Shown one piece after another: positions 7,138 through 15,426 of a stretch of 32,280 nucleotides of DNA (its first letter is position 1; each line of letters starts with the position of its first letter). The DNA is taken from assembly GCA_034440595.1 (NCBI GenBank), contig JAWXCH010000062.1, forward strand, positions 1 to 32,280, in the 5' to 3' direction. The notes under the pieces were generated by a model. It had not been told where the DNA came from. It was given only the letters and a program-made list of their open reading frames with translations, and searched no databases. The stretch comes from JAWXCH01 sp034440595. Lineage in GTDB: Bacteria; Planctomycetota; Planctomycetia; Pirellulales; JALHPA01. The position numbers were made by a program, and so were the translations under genes.

Positions 7138-7980
7138 ATGCATCGAATGTCCATGAACGAAATGACCACATTTCGCTGGTCGTTTGAAGAGGACGTTCAC
7201 AATTATTGCGAAGCGGGTATATCCGCGATTGGTGTCTGGCGGCAAAAGCTCTCTGATTTTGGCGAAGAGCGTGGCCAGGATCTGTTGCATGAGATGCAGT
7301 TGCCGGTCTCCAACCTGATGTGGGCTGGGGGTTTTACCGGTAGCGAAGGGCATACGCATCGCGAAAGTATTCAAGACGCCATTGAGGCAGTTCAGTTGGC
7401 TGCCGATTTAGGTGCCCCTTGTCTGGTGGTTTATAGCGGCAGCCGCGGCGGTCACACTTCCAATCACGCCAAACGACTTTTGATTTCGGCGTTAAAGGAA
7501 ATCACTCCCCTGGCGGCAGAGTTAAACGTGCGTCTGGCAATCGAGCCGATGCACGGCTCTTGCGCTGCCGGCTGGACGTTCTTGACCAATCTAGATCAGA
7601 CGGTGTCGCTGCTGGAGGAAGTGGGCAGTCCTCAACTGGGATTTGTTTTTGACACGTATCATTTGGCCTGGAATCCAGGAGTGATTGAACGGATCCCAAA
7701 GCTGGTGGATCAGATTGCTATCGTTCAATTGGCCGATGGCCGGCCGCCGGTCGATTCCGAGCAGATCCGTACGCGACTGGGAGAAGGCCAGTTGCCGCTG
7801 GTCGACACCATTGCCGCGCTGGTTTCCGCTGGCTACGCGGGAGACTACGACGTGGAGATTCTCGGACCTGAGTTTGACCCGACAGGTTACCGAGAGCTGC
7901 TGCGGCACTCGTCCGAGATGTTTGAACGACTGCTGCAATTGGCGACACGCAGTGCGACAGCGTTTGATCCGACGGTGTAA
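7138..7980 (+). CDS. Sugar phosphate isomerase/epimerase-like TIM barrel protein
   Basis: 280 residues of the xylose-isomerase-like TIM barrel (AP endonuclease 2) superfamily, probably cytoplasmic. From the chosen ATG, an opening MSMNEMTTFRWSFEEDV leads to strand 1 (GISAIGVWRQKLSDFG). Likely metal-binding strands follow: LAIEPMHG with Glu, GFVFDTYHLAW with Asp and His, IVQLADGRPP with Asp, and YDVEILGPEF with Glu. This fits a divalent-metal isomerase or epimerase acting on a sugar or inositol derivative; the substrate cannot be read. Earlier in-frame starts at 7024 and 7111 exist, but ATG 7138 has AAGGGAG six bases upstream, and the conserved sequence starts immediately after. M42/M44 of the longest frame (7147, 7153) are alternatives. 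It converges with the PQQ-like gene, leaving only 28 bases. Confidence 0.78.
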   Translation: MHRMSMNEMTTFRWSFEEDVHNYCEAGISAIGVWRQKLSDFGEERGQDLLHEMQLPVSNLMWAGGFTGSEGHTHRESIQDAIEAVQLAADLGAPCLVVYSGSRGGHTSNHAKRLLISALKEITPLAAELNVRLAIEPMHGSCAAGWTFLTNLDQTVSLLEEVGSPQLGFVFDTYHLAWNPGVIERIPKLVDQIAIVQLADGRPPVDSEQIRTRLGEGQLPLVDTIAALVSAGYAGDYDVEILGPEFDPTGYRELLRHSSEMFERLLQLATRSATAFDPTV

Positions 7981-8008
7981 ACGGATGGTTCGTTGCAGGT
8001 ATTCTGCA

Positions 8009-9448
8009 CTACCGCATTTCAGGAATCAGTTCCAGGCAGACGAGTCGATCTTTGCCACGGATGTACAATAGCCCGTGAGATAGAATCGGTGCGGACCAGG
8101 CTGGGTACTCGATCAATCGCTCGCCAGATTTGGGATCGAGCACTCGGACTCTAGCCAACTCTTCGTACTTTTCTGGATTGACCTTCAATAGCAGAAGTTC
8201 GCCATCCTCGGTCAGGCAGATAAAGTGATTGTCCACCAGAAGTAGTGACGATCGCGTTAAATCCGGTTTGCTCCACTTCACCTTGCCTGTTTCTGCTTCA
8301 ATGCATTTCAGTTCTGCATTGGAATGGTGTCGCCCGCTGGAACCGTAGATGTGCCCTCCCACGTGGATCGGCGTGTTAAAATGCGCTTGCATCGATTTCT
8401 CGGCGCGTGGATTGGCCGGGTCTTTCCAAACAACGTCGTACCCGCCCGGGCGAACGCTTAACAGCGAACTTCCCGGCCCGTAGGTTTCCGTGATAAAGAC
8501 CTGCCGCCCAAAGACAATGGGATTTGAGGCGTTCACGCTTTCGAGAAGTTTGGCCCGCCACGGGTAGTGGAAATCGATCTTGCCATCGGCCGGATTAAAA
8601 CCAAGCAGACCTCCACGAGCAAACACAAAGCACCAGCGGCGCCCGTCAATTGTCGCCAGAGTAGGACCTGCGTAACTGGCCAGTTCGTCGCTAATCTGAT
8701 ACTTCACCTCGCCGGTTCGTTTATCGAAGGCCACGACTCCGCTGCCATCTCCTTTGACCCGATCCAACTGCCCTGGTGGAAGTGCTTGTTGTTTCTCTGG
8801 ACTACCACCGATCTGTGTGATGAGCAGATCCCCTTCGATGACCGTGGTACACCCAACGCCGAAGAAATTCTGCACGACGTGAAAGTTCTTGGACGTGTCC
8901 AGTTTCCAAATGAGCTTGCCGTCGACGACATTCAGACAATGCAGCATCCCCTCGGCACCAAAAATGTACACGCGGTCGTCATCGACAATTGGAGAGCAGC
9001 GCGGGCCGTTGTTGTAACCAAGCATGTCTTCGTAGTCGGTCGGATATTCAAACCGCCAGATTTCCTGGCCCGTCTCGCTATTGAAGCAGGTCAGCCGCGC
9101 TTGATCGCCAAAGCGATCAAATTGAAACAACCGTCCGCGGCTGATCGTCGGCGCTCCGTAGCCGGTCCCAAGCTGTTTTTGCCACACGACCGGCGGTCCA
9201 TCCTTAGGCCACTCTTTTGCGATTCCACGTTCGGTGGATTTGCTGTCCGCAGTCGGCCCCAGAAAGAATGGCCAGTCGGTCCCCTGCTTTCGCGTGCCAA
9301 GGTCGGGAACTGCCGCCGAACCTGCAGGGCGATCTTGTGTCGTAGTTGACTGTTTCAAAGTCGGTTGCTGGGCAATTCCGCTATACGACCAGGCAGCCAG
9401 CGCGACGGCCATTGCCAGCATTAGGCCAGTAATGTAGATGCGTCGCAT
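8009..9448 (-). CDS. Secreted PQQ-like beta-propeller repeat protein
   Basis: 479 residues. Signal peptide MRRIYITGLMLAMAVALAAW...GIAQQ (cleavage near 26). The mature part opens with TDWPFFLGPTADSKS, the usual start of planctomycete PQQ-binding-like proteins, then repeats blades of the pattern 'xxxVxCxNxxTGxxxWxF' (LTCFNSETGQEIWRF, LHCLNVVDGKLIWKL, VVAFDKRTGEVKYQ, LKCIEAETGKVKWSK). This is an extracytoplasmic seven- or eight-blade propeller. Such proteins are numerous in planctomycetes; whether they bind PQQ or act as scaffolds is mostly unknown, and I see no dehydrogenase-specific Cys-Cys pair. ATG 9448 has GGAG six bases upstream on the minus strand. It is divergent from arfB across 141 bases. 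Confidence 0.8.
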   Translation of the reverse strand: MRRIYITGLMLAMAVALAAWSYSGIAQQPTLKQSTTTQDRPAGSAAVPDLGTRKQGTDWPFFLGPTADSKSTERGIAKEWPKDGPPVVWQKQLGTGYGAPTISRGRLFQFDRFGDQARLTCFNSETGQEIWRFEYPTDYEDMLGYNNGPRCSPIVDDDRVYIFGAEGMLHCLNVVDGKLIWKLDTSKNFHVVQNFFGVGCTTVIEGDLLITQIGGSPEKQQALPPGQLDRVKGDGSGVVAFDKRTGEVKYQISDELASYAGPTLATIDGRRWCFVFARGGLLGFNPADGKIDFHYPWRAKLLESVNASNPIVFGRQVFITETYGPGSSLLSVRPGGYDVVWKDPANPRAEKSMQAHFNTPIHVGGHIYGSSGRHHSNAELKCIEAETGKVKWSKPDLTRSSLLLVDNHFICLTEDGELLLLKVNPEKYEELARVRVLDPKSGERLIEYPAWSAPILSHGLLYIRGKDRLVCLELIPEMR

Positions 9449-9472
9449 TCGTGCTCCAATCAGAGAGGATTT

Positions 9473-9503
9473 TTGGTAAGGGGTAAATCGAGTATCGTAT
9501 AAT
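9473..9503 (+). promoter_or_regulatory. Candidate promoter upstream of arfB
   Basis: A perfect TATAAT lies at 9498-9503, with a weak TTGGTA at 9473-9478 (19-base spacer). It is about 87 bases ahead of ATG 9590 and inside the short divergent region. The -35 fit is poor. Confidence 0.35.
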
Positions 9504-9589
9504 AGACCGTCTATGTGCTATCGGCGACAAGACCGATACGATAGTTGATTAGATCCTGCTCCCTTTGAAAACCATGTCGGTGTGGCTGA

Positions 9590-10063
9590 ATGAGCGTTCC
9601 AGAAAATGTACCGCTGAGCAAGACGGGAAATCCACACAAGGCCGCTAGTGTGTCGGTGAGTGCCCGCATTCAGATTCCACTTTCTGAGCTGGAGTTCACA
9701 TTTGTTCGCAGCTCTGGCCCGGGGGGGCAAAACGTGAACAAGGTCAACTCCAAAGCGGTGATGCGCTGGCCGATCGCCAGTAGTCCCAGCATACCGAGGG
9801 ACGTTCGCGGGCGATTTCTGGAACGGTATGGGTCGCGGGTTTCGACCGAAGGGGATTTGATTCTCACCAGCCAGCGCTATCGCGATCAGCGGCGCAATGA
9901 GGAGGACTGCCTGGAAAAACTTCGCGAATTGTTGTTAACGGTTGCCCGCCCGCCGGTTCGGCGCAAGAAAACCAAACCGAGTCGCGCTAGCGTTGAGCGT
10001 GGCAAGGTGAAAAAGAAAGAGCACTCTCAGAAAAAAGAGGGGCGCCGCTGGCGGGATGGTTAG
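9590..10063 (+). CDS. arfB: ArfB-type alternative ribosome-rescue peptidyl-tRNA hydrolase
   Basis: 157 residues of the class I release factor-like family lacking codon-recognition domains. The catalytic loop SSGPGGQNVNKV has GGQ at 45-47, followed by NSKAVMRWP. The C-terminal tail from about 118 is strongly basic (RRKKTKPSRA...GKVKKKEHSQKK), as in ArfB/YaeJ, where it enters the empty mRNA channel of stalled ribosomes. The role is release of nascent chains from ribosomes stalled without a stop codon. An N-terminal extension of about 20 residues precedes the conserved VSARIQIPLSELEF; a later start is possible, but ATG 9590 is used here. It converges with the acyl-CoA dehydrogenase gene, 16 bases apart. 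No neighbour is functionally linked. Confidence 0.88.
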   Translation: MSVPENVPLSKTGNPHKAASVSVSARIQIPLSELEFTFVRSSGPGGQNVNKVNSKAVMRWPIASSPSIPRDVRGRFLERYGSRVSTEGDLILTSQRYRDQRRNEEDCLEKLRELLLTVARPPVRRKKTKPSRASVERGKVKKKEHSQKKEGRRWRDG

Positions 10064-10079
10064 TTTGGACGTGGCATAA

Positions 10080-11885
10080 CTACAGCAGCAGATCGGCTAC
10101 GGCGGTTGTTGCGTCGTCGATGTTATCCCACAGTTCGGCCAGTCGACGGCGAACGCGGCGATCGGCTGATTGCAAAAAGTACCGTCCTAGAGCCAATGAA
10201 GATTTGCTGTCGACGTGCGATGTGTTGTGGCCGTTTGTTTGACTTGAATGGTGAACAGCACCATGTGCCGCCTCTGATGCAGAAGCTTGCATATCCCGAT
10301 CCATCCGATTGAGCACACAAGCGCTGACGTAGATCTCGATCACCGCGTCGGCAATGCGACCAAGATGGTACTGCCGGTCGACGATTGATTCGCGATAGGT
10401 TCGCAACAACTTCTCGACGTTCGAGGCAAACAGATGGATCAGATTGCCCAGCTCCTTGGCCTCTGGTTCCAATTCCGCGCTATGGAGGTGAACATCTGGC
10501 GACCGAAACAGCGACTCAATCCGCTTGCCGGCGAAACTGCCGAGTCGGCTGAAGTTCTTCAGCGGATGCGACAGCGCCTGAAGCACTCCTTGCAGCTCCA
10601 TTCCGACTTCTCGCATGCCGACTAACGCGACAAACGCCCGCAGGACATCGTTGGCCCCTTCGCCAATCATGTTGATCCGTGCGTCGCGCATCATGCGCTC
10701 AAACGGCTCGTCGGTAAAGTAGGCTTTTCCGCCGTAAATCTGAATCGTGTCGTTGATGATTTCCCACAAGACATCGGTCGCAAACACTTTGAGAATCGCC
10801 GTCTCCAGCATGTAGTCCCCTGCCCCGCTATCGATCAGCGCTGCTGTTTGATAGGTCGCCGCTTCCATCGCATAGGTGCCGGCTCGCATGTTGGCCAGCT
10901 TTTGTTTGACCAATTCAAACGACTTGAGCTTCTGATCGAACTGCACTCGGCTGTTCGCATGCCGTAAAGCACGCTCGACACAGAACTTTGCCGCGCCGGT
11001 ACAGCTCGCTCCAAAGGTCGTTCGACCAAAATCTAACACGGTCAGCGCTACCCTCAATCCCTTGCCAACTTCGCCCAGCACATTTTCGTTTGGAACGAAC
11101 ATGTCCTTAAACGCAAGTCGGCTAGTGGCGGTGCCACGAACCCCGCACTTCGACATCCGCGCTTCGGTGACTTCGAAGCCCTGCATGTCGGGCGTGACTA
11201 TAAACGCAGTGATTTTTGAGTCAGTTGTTCCCTCGACAGGCGTGCGTGCCATCACCGACAGGACCTGCGCGATCGAGCCATTGGTGATCCAGCGCTTCTG
11301 GCCATTGATCAAGTATCCACGGCCATCTTCGGTCGGAGTCGCGGTGGATTGCACATTGGCTGCGTCGCTTCCCGCCTCAGGCTCCGTCAGCGCGAATGCA
11401 CTAATCCATTCCCCCGTCGCCAGCTTTGGCAACCACTGTTGTTGCTGCTGCTCATTGCCAAACAGCACGATCGACCGTGGGCCGATGGAGTGATGAGCGT
11501 TGACAAACAGTGCCGTACTGCCGCAGTGTCCACCCAGGATTTCAATCAAGCGACAGTACGAGGACTGCGACAGTCCCCGACCGCCGGCAGATTCCGGTAG
11601 ACAGGCACCTAGCACGCCGAGATCTCCTAGCCCGCGAATGACTTCGTCGGGAATGATCGCATTACGATCGATGGCCACTGGATCGATCGACTGCTGGCAA
11701 AATTCGCGCAGTTGTTCCGCCATTTGCATACCTTGCGAATCCATAGCGGGATCCGCCACGGCAGGTAGCTTGTGATGCAAGTAGCGACCAAAAAAGAGTC
11801 CTTTGGCAAAGCCAACGTCCTGCGCATTATCGCCGAGAAGCTCTTCGGCTTCGGAGATCTGCTGTTCGCGAGTCTTCGCACACAT
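10080..11885 (-). CDS. Acyl-CoA dehydrogenase, long VLCAD-like form
   Basis: 601 residues from ATG 11885, a start supported by AGGAG nine bases upstream; the frame is open further to 11927. FAD-dependent alpha,beta-dehydrogenation of acyl-CoA in fatty-acid oxidation. An N-terminal helical domain is followed by ALTEPEAGSDAANV (about 166-179, acyl-CoA dehydrogenase signature), KRWITNGSIAQ, a mid beta-domain (MSKCGVRGTATSRLAF), RVQFDQKLKSFELVK, QIYGGKAY, and MIGEGANDVLRAF, whose Glu (about 409) matches the catalytic base of the VLCAD/ACAD9 type. The C-terminal extension of about 170 residues is also typical of that longer class. A His/Ser-rich stretch (AAHGAVHHSSQTNGHNTSH, around 540) looks like a flexible insertion. 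Chain-length specificity cannot be read. No electron-transfer flavoprotein genes are adjacent. Confidence 0.9.
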   Translation of the reverse strand: MCAKTREQQISEAEELLGDNAQDVGFAKGLFFGRYLHHKLPAVADPAMDSQGMQMAEQLREFCQQSIDPVAIDRNAIIPDEVIRGLGDLGVLGACLPESAGGRGLSQSSYCRLIEILGGHCGSTALFVNAHHSIGPRSIVLFGNEQQQQQWLPKLATGEWISAFALTEPEAGSDAANVQSTATPTEDGRGYLINGQKRWITNGSIAQVLSVMARTPVEGTTDSKITAFIVTPDMQGFEVTEARMSKCGVRGTATSRLAFKDMFVPNENVLGEVGKGLRVALTVLDFGRTTFGASCTGAAKFCVERALRHANSRVQFDQKLKSFELVKQKLANMRAGTYAMEAATYQTAALIDSGAGDYMLETAILKVFATDVLWEIINDTIQIYGGKAYFTDEPFERMMRDARINMIGEGANDVLRAFVALVGMREVGMELQGVLQALSHPLKNFSRLGSFAGKRIESLFRSPDVHLHSAELEPEAKELGNLIHLFASNVEKLLRTYRESIVDRQYHLGRIADAVIEIYVSACVLNRMDRDMQASASEAAHGAVHHSSQTNGHNTSHVDSKSSLALGRYFLQSADRRVRRRLAELWDNIDDATTAVADLLL

Positions 11886-12523
11886 GACGCAATTCTCCTG
11901 GAGGATGACCGGCAACGCCGGAACCAAATGTTACTCAACCACAGTTCCGGCAAGCATATTTCAATTCGTGCAGGTGTCCTGCCAATTCGCAGGCGCTTTG
12001 ATAAGGCCACGATTGCCCACCGTTTGTCAGGAGTCGACTTGCCCTTGTTCGACCGCGCAGGCGTGGATCGGCGATTGTTGCTCCCCCGTACGATATCTAT
12101 ATTATTGAGCAACCGGCCAATCAGGCAACGCACGATTGAAGTTCCTCATTGCAATGGTTGTGCGTTCTAGCTGAAAAAGGCCGCGCAATCGAATTTTCCG
12201 GCCAGGTTTTCTGGCTTGTGTGGGTTCCCTGCATGCCGCACAAAATGGAGCAGAGTTCTGGCAGAAGTCTGCCAGATAAACGGTTTCCGTCGAAATGTTC
12301 CAATCTGGCCAAATCCTACGCTGGCCCGTCAAGCCGAATTAAAGCCATTTGTCAACACTTGGAAAAGTCCCAGACCCCGGCCCGACATCATGCACACAGC
12401 GGCCATTGCTTGGTATAATTCCAGTGGCTGTCGCATCGTGCTGACTTCGACCCGTTCAATTCAGCAATGCTATTAGGCTACTGAGGTAATAAATCGAGTT
12501 TCCCCAACCATAGACGAGCATCC
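11886..12523. other. Divergent intergenic region
   Basis: 638 bases between the acyl-CoA dehydrogenase gene and the UVR-motif gene. A good plus-strand promoter candidate is at 12391-12419. Around 12085-12125 an AT-rich patch (TATCTATATTATTGAG on the plus strand) could serve a minus-strand promoter, but spacing is poor. Many overlapping frames are open on both strands; none looks like a protein. Confidence 0.5.
12391..12419 (+). promoter_or_regulatory. Candidate sigma-70 promoter of the UVR-motif gene
   Basis: TGCACA (12391-12396; 4 of 6), a 17-base spacer, then perfect TATAAT (12414-12419). The leader to ATG 12524 would be about 98 bases. Confidence 0.45.
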
Positions 12524-13261
12524 ATGCCTCCACGTCGAAAAGACATTGATCGCATTCTTGCCGAATGGCCCTATCGATCGGGCGAAGTCCTTGCGCGGCT
12601 GGTCAAGGCCGCCGATGGCCGCGAGGTGCTGCAAATGCGCGTCGATATGGGGATTTTGCAGCTAGAAACCGAACATCGTCCCGATGGTTCACGCCCGCAC
12701 GGTGCCGAAACGCTGTTTGAGTACTTGCAAGCGCAGTCGCGGATCGATCCTGATTTTGAACTGAATGCCGAAAGCTGTCAGGAGGCGGATCGGGAGTTTG
12801 TGCAGTTTTATCACCGTCGAATTTGCTGGCTGTCGCTGCGGGAATACCGCCGTGCCGTGGCCGATGCGGACCATAGCCTAGCGTTCATGGACTTTGTCCG
12901 CGGTCATTCTCCCGACGATGAGTGGACCATGACGCACGAGCAGTACCGCCCGTTCGTTTTGTTTCATCGCGTACAGGCGGGTGGGCTGGCTGAGCTGGAA
13001 GAGAACGGTCCAGAGGCGGCGATTCGTGAAATCAACGCTGGCCTGGACCGGTTTCGTGCGATGTACGAAATGTACGACGCTGGCGAAAAGTACGAAGACG
13101 ACGAACTGGTGGCACGGCTGATCGAACTAAAGGAAAGCCTGCGCGAACATTACCGCGTCGGCCGAACCTTGGACGAACAACTGGCCGATGCCGTGGCCGC
13201 TGAGAAGTACGAACTGGCGGCGCAGTTACGCGATCAGATGGCCAGACGGGAAACGCCGTAG
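12524..13261 (+). CDS. UvrB/UvrC-motif (UVR) protein
   Basis: 245 residues, cytoplasmic, acidic. The C-terminal 30 residues (TLDEQLADAVAAEKYELAAQLRDQMAR, about 215-241) form a UVR motif, the helical hairpin that joins UvrB to UvrC and also occurs in McsA and Clp ATPase partners. The rest is helical: an RSGEVLARLVKAADGREVLQMRVDMGILQLE segment (18-48), then a tetratricopeptide-like stretch (CWLSLREYRRAVADADHSLAFMDF). Other blocks such as VQFYHRRICWLSL are typical of planctomycete homologues. No nuclease or ATPase motif is seen, so a direct repair role is unproven; a protein-interaction adaptor is the cautious reading. ATG 12524 has only a weak ribosome binding site (GAGCATCC). Monocistronic, with a promoter candidate. 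Confidence 0.75.
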   Translation: MPPRRKDIDRILAEWPYRSGEVLARLVKAADGREVLQMRVDMGILQLETEHRPDGSRPHGAETLFEYLQAQSRIDPDFELNAESCQEADREFVQFYHRRICWLSLREYRRAVADADHSLAFMDFVRGHSPDDEWTMTHEQYRPFVLFHRVQAGGLAELEENGPEAAIREINAGLDRFRAMYEMYDAGEKYEDDELVARLIELKESLREHYRVGRTLDEQLADAVAAEKYELAAQLRDQMARRETP

Positions 13262-13525
13262 CTTCTGTGTGCGAGGATCTTCTTCGCTGCTTGCGCGCTT
13301 ATCTGGCCTTAATTCGGCAGCGCAACATTATTCGCCTGCCTCGGCGGAGCTGCCCCGGTCTTGTACCAGACGCTGCATCTTAACTATTTTCTCTAGTTGG
13401 TGCCGGCACACCGATTTTTGAGCAGCTTCGCGCCTCCATTTGCCCCCCAAAGCTGGCCAAAAGGTTCTCCTGGCAAGATATCCCTATCGCGGGGATTGTA
13501 ATTCTTGTCCACTAGCTTTTGTAAA

Positions 13526-13551
13526 TTTGTACACTACAACTAGTGTACAAA
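13526..13551. promoter_or_regulatory. Operator-like perfect dyad upstream of csrA
   Basis: TTTGTACACTA-CAAC-TAGTGTACAAA is an 11-bp perfect inverted repeat with a four-base centre. Neither strand has a T-tract after it, so it is unlikely to be a terminator. Its right arm contains TGTACA, which can act as the -35 box of the candidate csrA promoter. A dimeric repressor site is the simplest reading. Confidence 0.55.
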
Positions 13552-13571
13552 ATAATTCCATTGGCTATAAC
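13544..13571 (+). promoter_or_regulatory. Candidate csrA promoter overlapping the dyad
   Basis: TGTACA (13544-13549; 4 of 6), 16-base spacer, TATAAC (13566-13571). The -35 box lies inside the dyad's right arm, so protein binding there would block transcription. Confidence 0.4.
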
Positions 13572-13699
13572 TCATTGAACGCTCATTACTTACTAAAAAA
13601 CACCCTCTACCATCCATTTCTTGGCACAGCGGGTGCATTAAGCCTCAACCGTTAACTTGGTTCGCAAAACTCAACAATCATCACGCAAAGGAGTGTGCC

Positions 13700-14089
13700 A
13701 TGTTGGTTCTTACCCGAAAGTTGCAAGAGCAGATCCGAATCGGCGACGACATCGTAATCACCGTGCTTCAGGTTCGCGGGCAGGCGGTCCGTATCGGAAT
13801 CGAAGCTCCTAAAAATATCCGTGTCCTTCGTGCTGAATTGTCGATTGGCGAGGAAGTCATCTCGCTGCCGACTAGCTCACTGCCGACAAGCACGCTGAAG
13901 GTTGAGCTCAGTCCGAAGGCTTGCGGTGCAAAGGTCACGCGTCGCAACGTGGAATCGTCTTCATCGTCCAGTCCCCTGGGGGCTCGCCTGCAAGCGCGTC
14001 GTCTTCCGAACAACAGGTTTAGCAACATGAGTCGTCCTACGGAACGAACGGAAGCGGCGCTGCTTGCGGCGGTTTCAGCCGGACAATGA
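13700..14089 (+). CDS. csrA: CsrA/RsmA RNA-binding regulator with long C-terminal tail
   Basis: 129 residues. Residues 1-47 are a complete CsrA core: MLVLTRKLQEQIRIGDDIVI, then VRIGIEAPKNIRVLRAEL, with L4 and R6 of strand 1 and R44 of strand 5, the RNA-contacting residues. CsrA dimers bind ANGGA motifs in mRNA leaders and alter translation or stability. The tail from about residue 55 (82 bases of Ser/Thr/Arg-rich sequence, including SSSSSS and RLQARRLPNNR) roughly doubles the usual 60-70-residue length; long tails are known in planctomycete CsrA but have no assigned role. ATG 13700 follows AAAGGAG, which itself contains AAGGA, a match to ANGGA, so autoregulation is possible. A second csrA lies 4 kb away. 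High confidence in family; targets unknown. Confidence 0.92.
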   Translation: MLVLTRKLQEQIRIGDDIVITVLQVRGQAVRIGIEAPKNIRVLRAELSIGEEVISLPTSSLPTSTLKVELSPKACGAKVTRRNVESSSSSSPLGARLQARRLPNNRFSNMSRPTERTEAALLAAVSAGQ

Positions 14090-14112
14090 TTGAGATCGTA
14101 ATATGGCCAGTT

Positions 14113-14139
14113 GGCGAAGCAAGATTGGCTTGCTTCGCC
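14113..14139 (+). terminator. Hairpin downstream of csrA (possible terminator)
   Basis: GGCGAAGCAAG-ATTGG-CTTGCTTCGCC is a perfect 11-bp stem with a five-base loop, 24 bases past the csrA stop. It lacks a following T-tract, so it may protect the 3' end or terminate with help rather than be a classic intrinsic terminator. Confidence 0.5.
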
Positions 14140-14462
14140 GGAACCGGGGCAGCGAGCTGAGTTATTGAGTAGCGATATTGTTACCTAGCGACTATCAGCG
14201 GCGTTCGCCTGGCTGATTGGCCCCTGAGATATATAAAAGTTCTCAGACAAGTTTTTCGTGCGATGCATGATTTAGCGTCCATGCCTCATCTAGCAGATTC
14301 TATCTGAACTGACCCCAGTAGCCGTGCCAGGCATAGCGCCGGCCTTTGATTGGTTCGCACTGCGCGCCGATCGAGGCCGGCGTGGAACTAGTGGCGGTTT
14401 CTTACCGCCGATTTAATTCGCCACCCAGACTACCAACTGGTAGCATGCCTCTACTTGCACTC

Positions 14463-14510
14463 CCTCACCCGTCGCTGGGGCGACGACCTCTCCCAGCGGG
14501 AGAGGTGAGG
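14463..14510. repeat. Structured intergenic repeat, three-way-junction fold
   Basis: Outer stem CCTCA/TGAGG (14463-14467 with 14506-14510) encloses two perfect hairpins: CGTCGC-TGGG-GCGACG (14470-14485) and CCTCTCCC-AGC-GGGAGAGG (14487-14505). A degenerate copy lies at 1226-1275. It is 89 bases before ppk2. Confidence 0.6.
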
Positions 14511-14598
14511 AGTTTGCAATTGTACCTGCGCGATCACACAATAGGGGTCGTTCGTACATTGGCAAATCTCATCGCACGCTCGCTACAGAAAGTCAACG

Positions 14599-15399
14599 AT
14601 GACGCAACCGATTTCATTTCCACCGGGTCACTCAATCCGTTTACAAGACCTGGCTGCCGACGATCACGGCGAAGTATCGCGCGAAGAGGCCGAAGCGCTA
14701 ACTGAGCAATACGCAGCCGCTTTGGACGAACTGACCTATCGGCTGTATGCCGAGAATCGCCGTGCCCTGCTGCTGGTTCTGCAAGGGATGGATACGTCTG
14801 GTAAAGACGGCGCGATCCGAAAGGCGCTCCATGAAATCAACCCGGCCGGTTTGCGTGTGATCTCATTCAAGGGACCGACCGACGAGGAGTCGCGGCACGA
14901 CTTTCTATGGCGAATCCATAAGGCGGTTCCGGCAGCGGGCGAAGTCACCGTCTTCAATCGTTCGCACTACGAGGATGTCGGCATCGTTCGAGTACACAAG
15001 CTGGTTCCAGAAGAAATCTGGAAAAAGCGGTATGACGCAATCAACTGTTTTGAGCAGTCACTCGTCGATGGCGGCACGACCATCCTCAAGTTTTATCTGC
15101 ATATCAGCCGCAAGGAGCAGAAGGAGCGGTTGCAAGCCCGTATCGATGATCCCCACAAGCGATGGAAGTTTAACAAGCAGGATGTTGAAGAGCGCAAATA
15201 CTGGAACGAGTACACTGCTGCGTATGACGATGCGTTGACGCGGTGCAATACGGCGGCTGCTCCCTGGCATGTCGTACCTGCCGATCGAAAGTGGTATCGC
15301 AACTTTGTGATCAGCAAAATCGTACACGATACGCTGAAGAAGATGGACCCTCAGTTTCCACCCGCCGAGCCAGGGATTGAAGAGCTGCTAATCAAGTAG
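14599..15399 (+). CDS. ppk2: PPK2-family polyphosphate:nucleotide phosphotransferase
   Basis: 266 residues, cytoplasmic. Transfers phosphate between polyphosphate and nucleotides. Walker A is GMDTSGKDG (63-71), Walker B is TVFNRSHYEDV (about 117-127), and the lid module is ARIDDPHKRWKFNKQDVEER followed by YWNEYTAAYDDAL. INPAGLRVISFKGPTDEE after Walker A is typical of single-domain PPK2 proteins of this length. Whether AMP, ADP or both are used cannot be decided by eye. ATG 14599 lacks a strong ribosome binding site but matches the family's start. It converges with the hydrolase gene, 27 bases apart, and lies between the two csrA genes. Confidence 0.9.
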   Translation: MTQPISFPPGHSIRLQDLAADDHGEVSREEAEALTEQYAAALDELTYRLYAENRRALLLVLQGMDTSGKDGAIRKALHEINPAGLRVISFKGPTDEESRHDFLWRIHKAVPAAGEVTVFNRSHYEDVGIVRVHKLVPEEIWKKRYDAINCFEQSLVDGGTTILKFYLHISRKEQKERLQARIDDPHKRWKFNKQDVEERKYWNEYTAAYDDALTRCNTAAAPWHVVPADRKWYRNFVISKIVHDTLKKMDPQFPPAEPGIEELLIK

Positions 15400-15426
15400 C
15401 AGCTAAGCATCGCGATTGCACAATTG

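Larger units (their letters stand above)
13262..13699. other. Leader and control region of the first csrA
   Basis: 438 bases. The first half shows nothing clear. From 13500 the sequence turns AT-rich and holds the perfect dyad at 13526-13551, a promoter candidate at 13544-13571 and the AAAGGAG ribosome binding site of csrA just before 13700. The leader from about 13578 would be some 120 bases, long enough for RNA-level control. Confidence 0.5.
14090..14598. other. Intergenic spacer after csrA
   Basis: 509 bases with two elements: a strong hairpin at 14113-14139 just after csrA and the structured repeat at 14463-14510. A frame open at 14346-14705 runs into ppk2 in another phase and is not called. 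No convincing promoter for ppk2 was found. Confidence 0.5.

Noticed and set aside
6883..7374. 163-codon minus-strand frame over the spacer and start of the TIM-barrel gene
   Set aside because: Half of it is antisense to the recognised gene, and the rest has no protein character.
8567..9349. 260-codon plus-strand open frame opposite the PQQ-like gene
   Set aside because: Shadow of a recognised propeller gene; no motif, no ribosome binding site.
11440..11465. CAG/CTG-like trinucleotide run in the acyl-CoA dehydrogenase gene
   Set aside because: It encodes a short Gln run (EQQQQQW) in a surface helix; too short to be a notable repeat.
13526..13551. Dyad as a terminator of the UVR-motif gene
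   Set aside because: It is some 265 bases past that stop and neither strand has a T-tract; operator is the better reading.
14346..14705. 119-codon frame running from the spacer into ppk2
   Set aside because: It crosses the structured repeat and enters ppk2 out of phase; no conserved residues.
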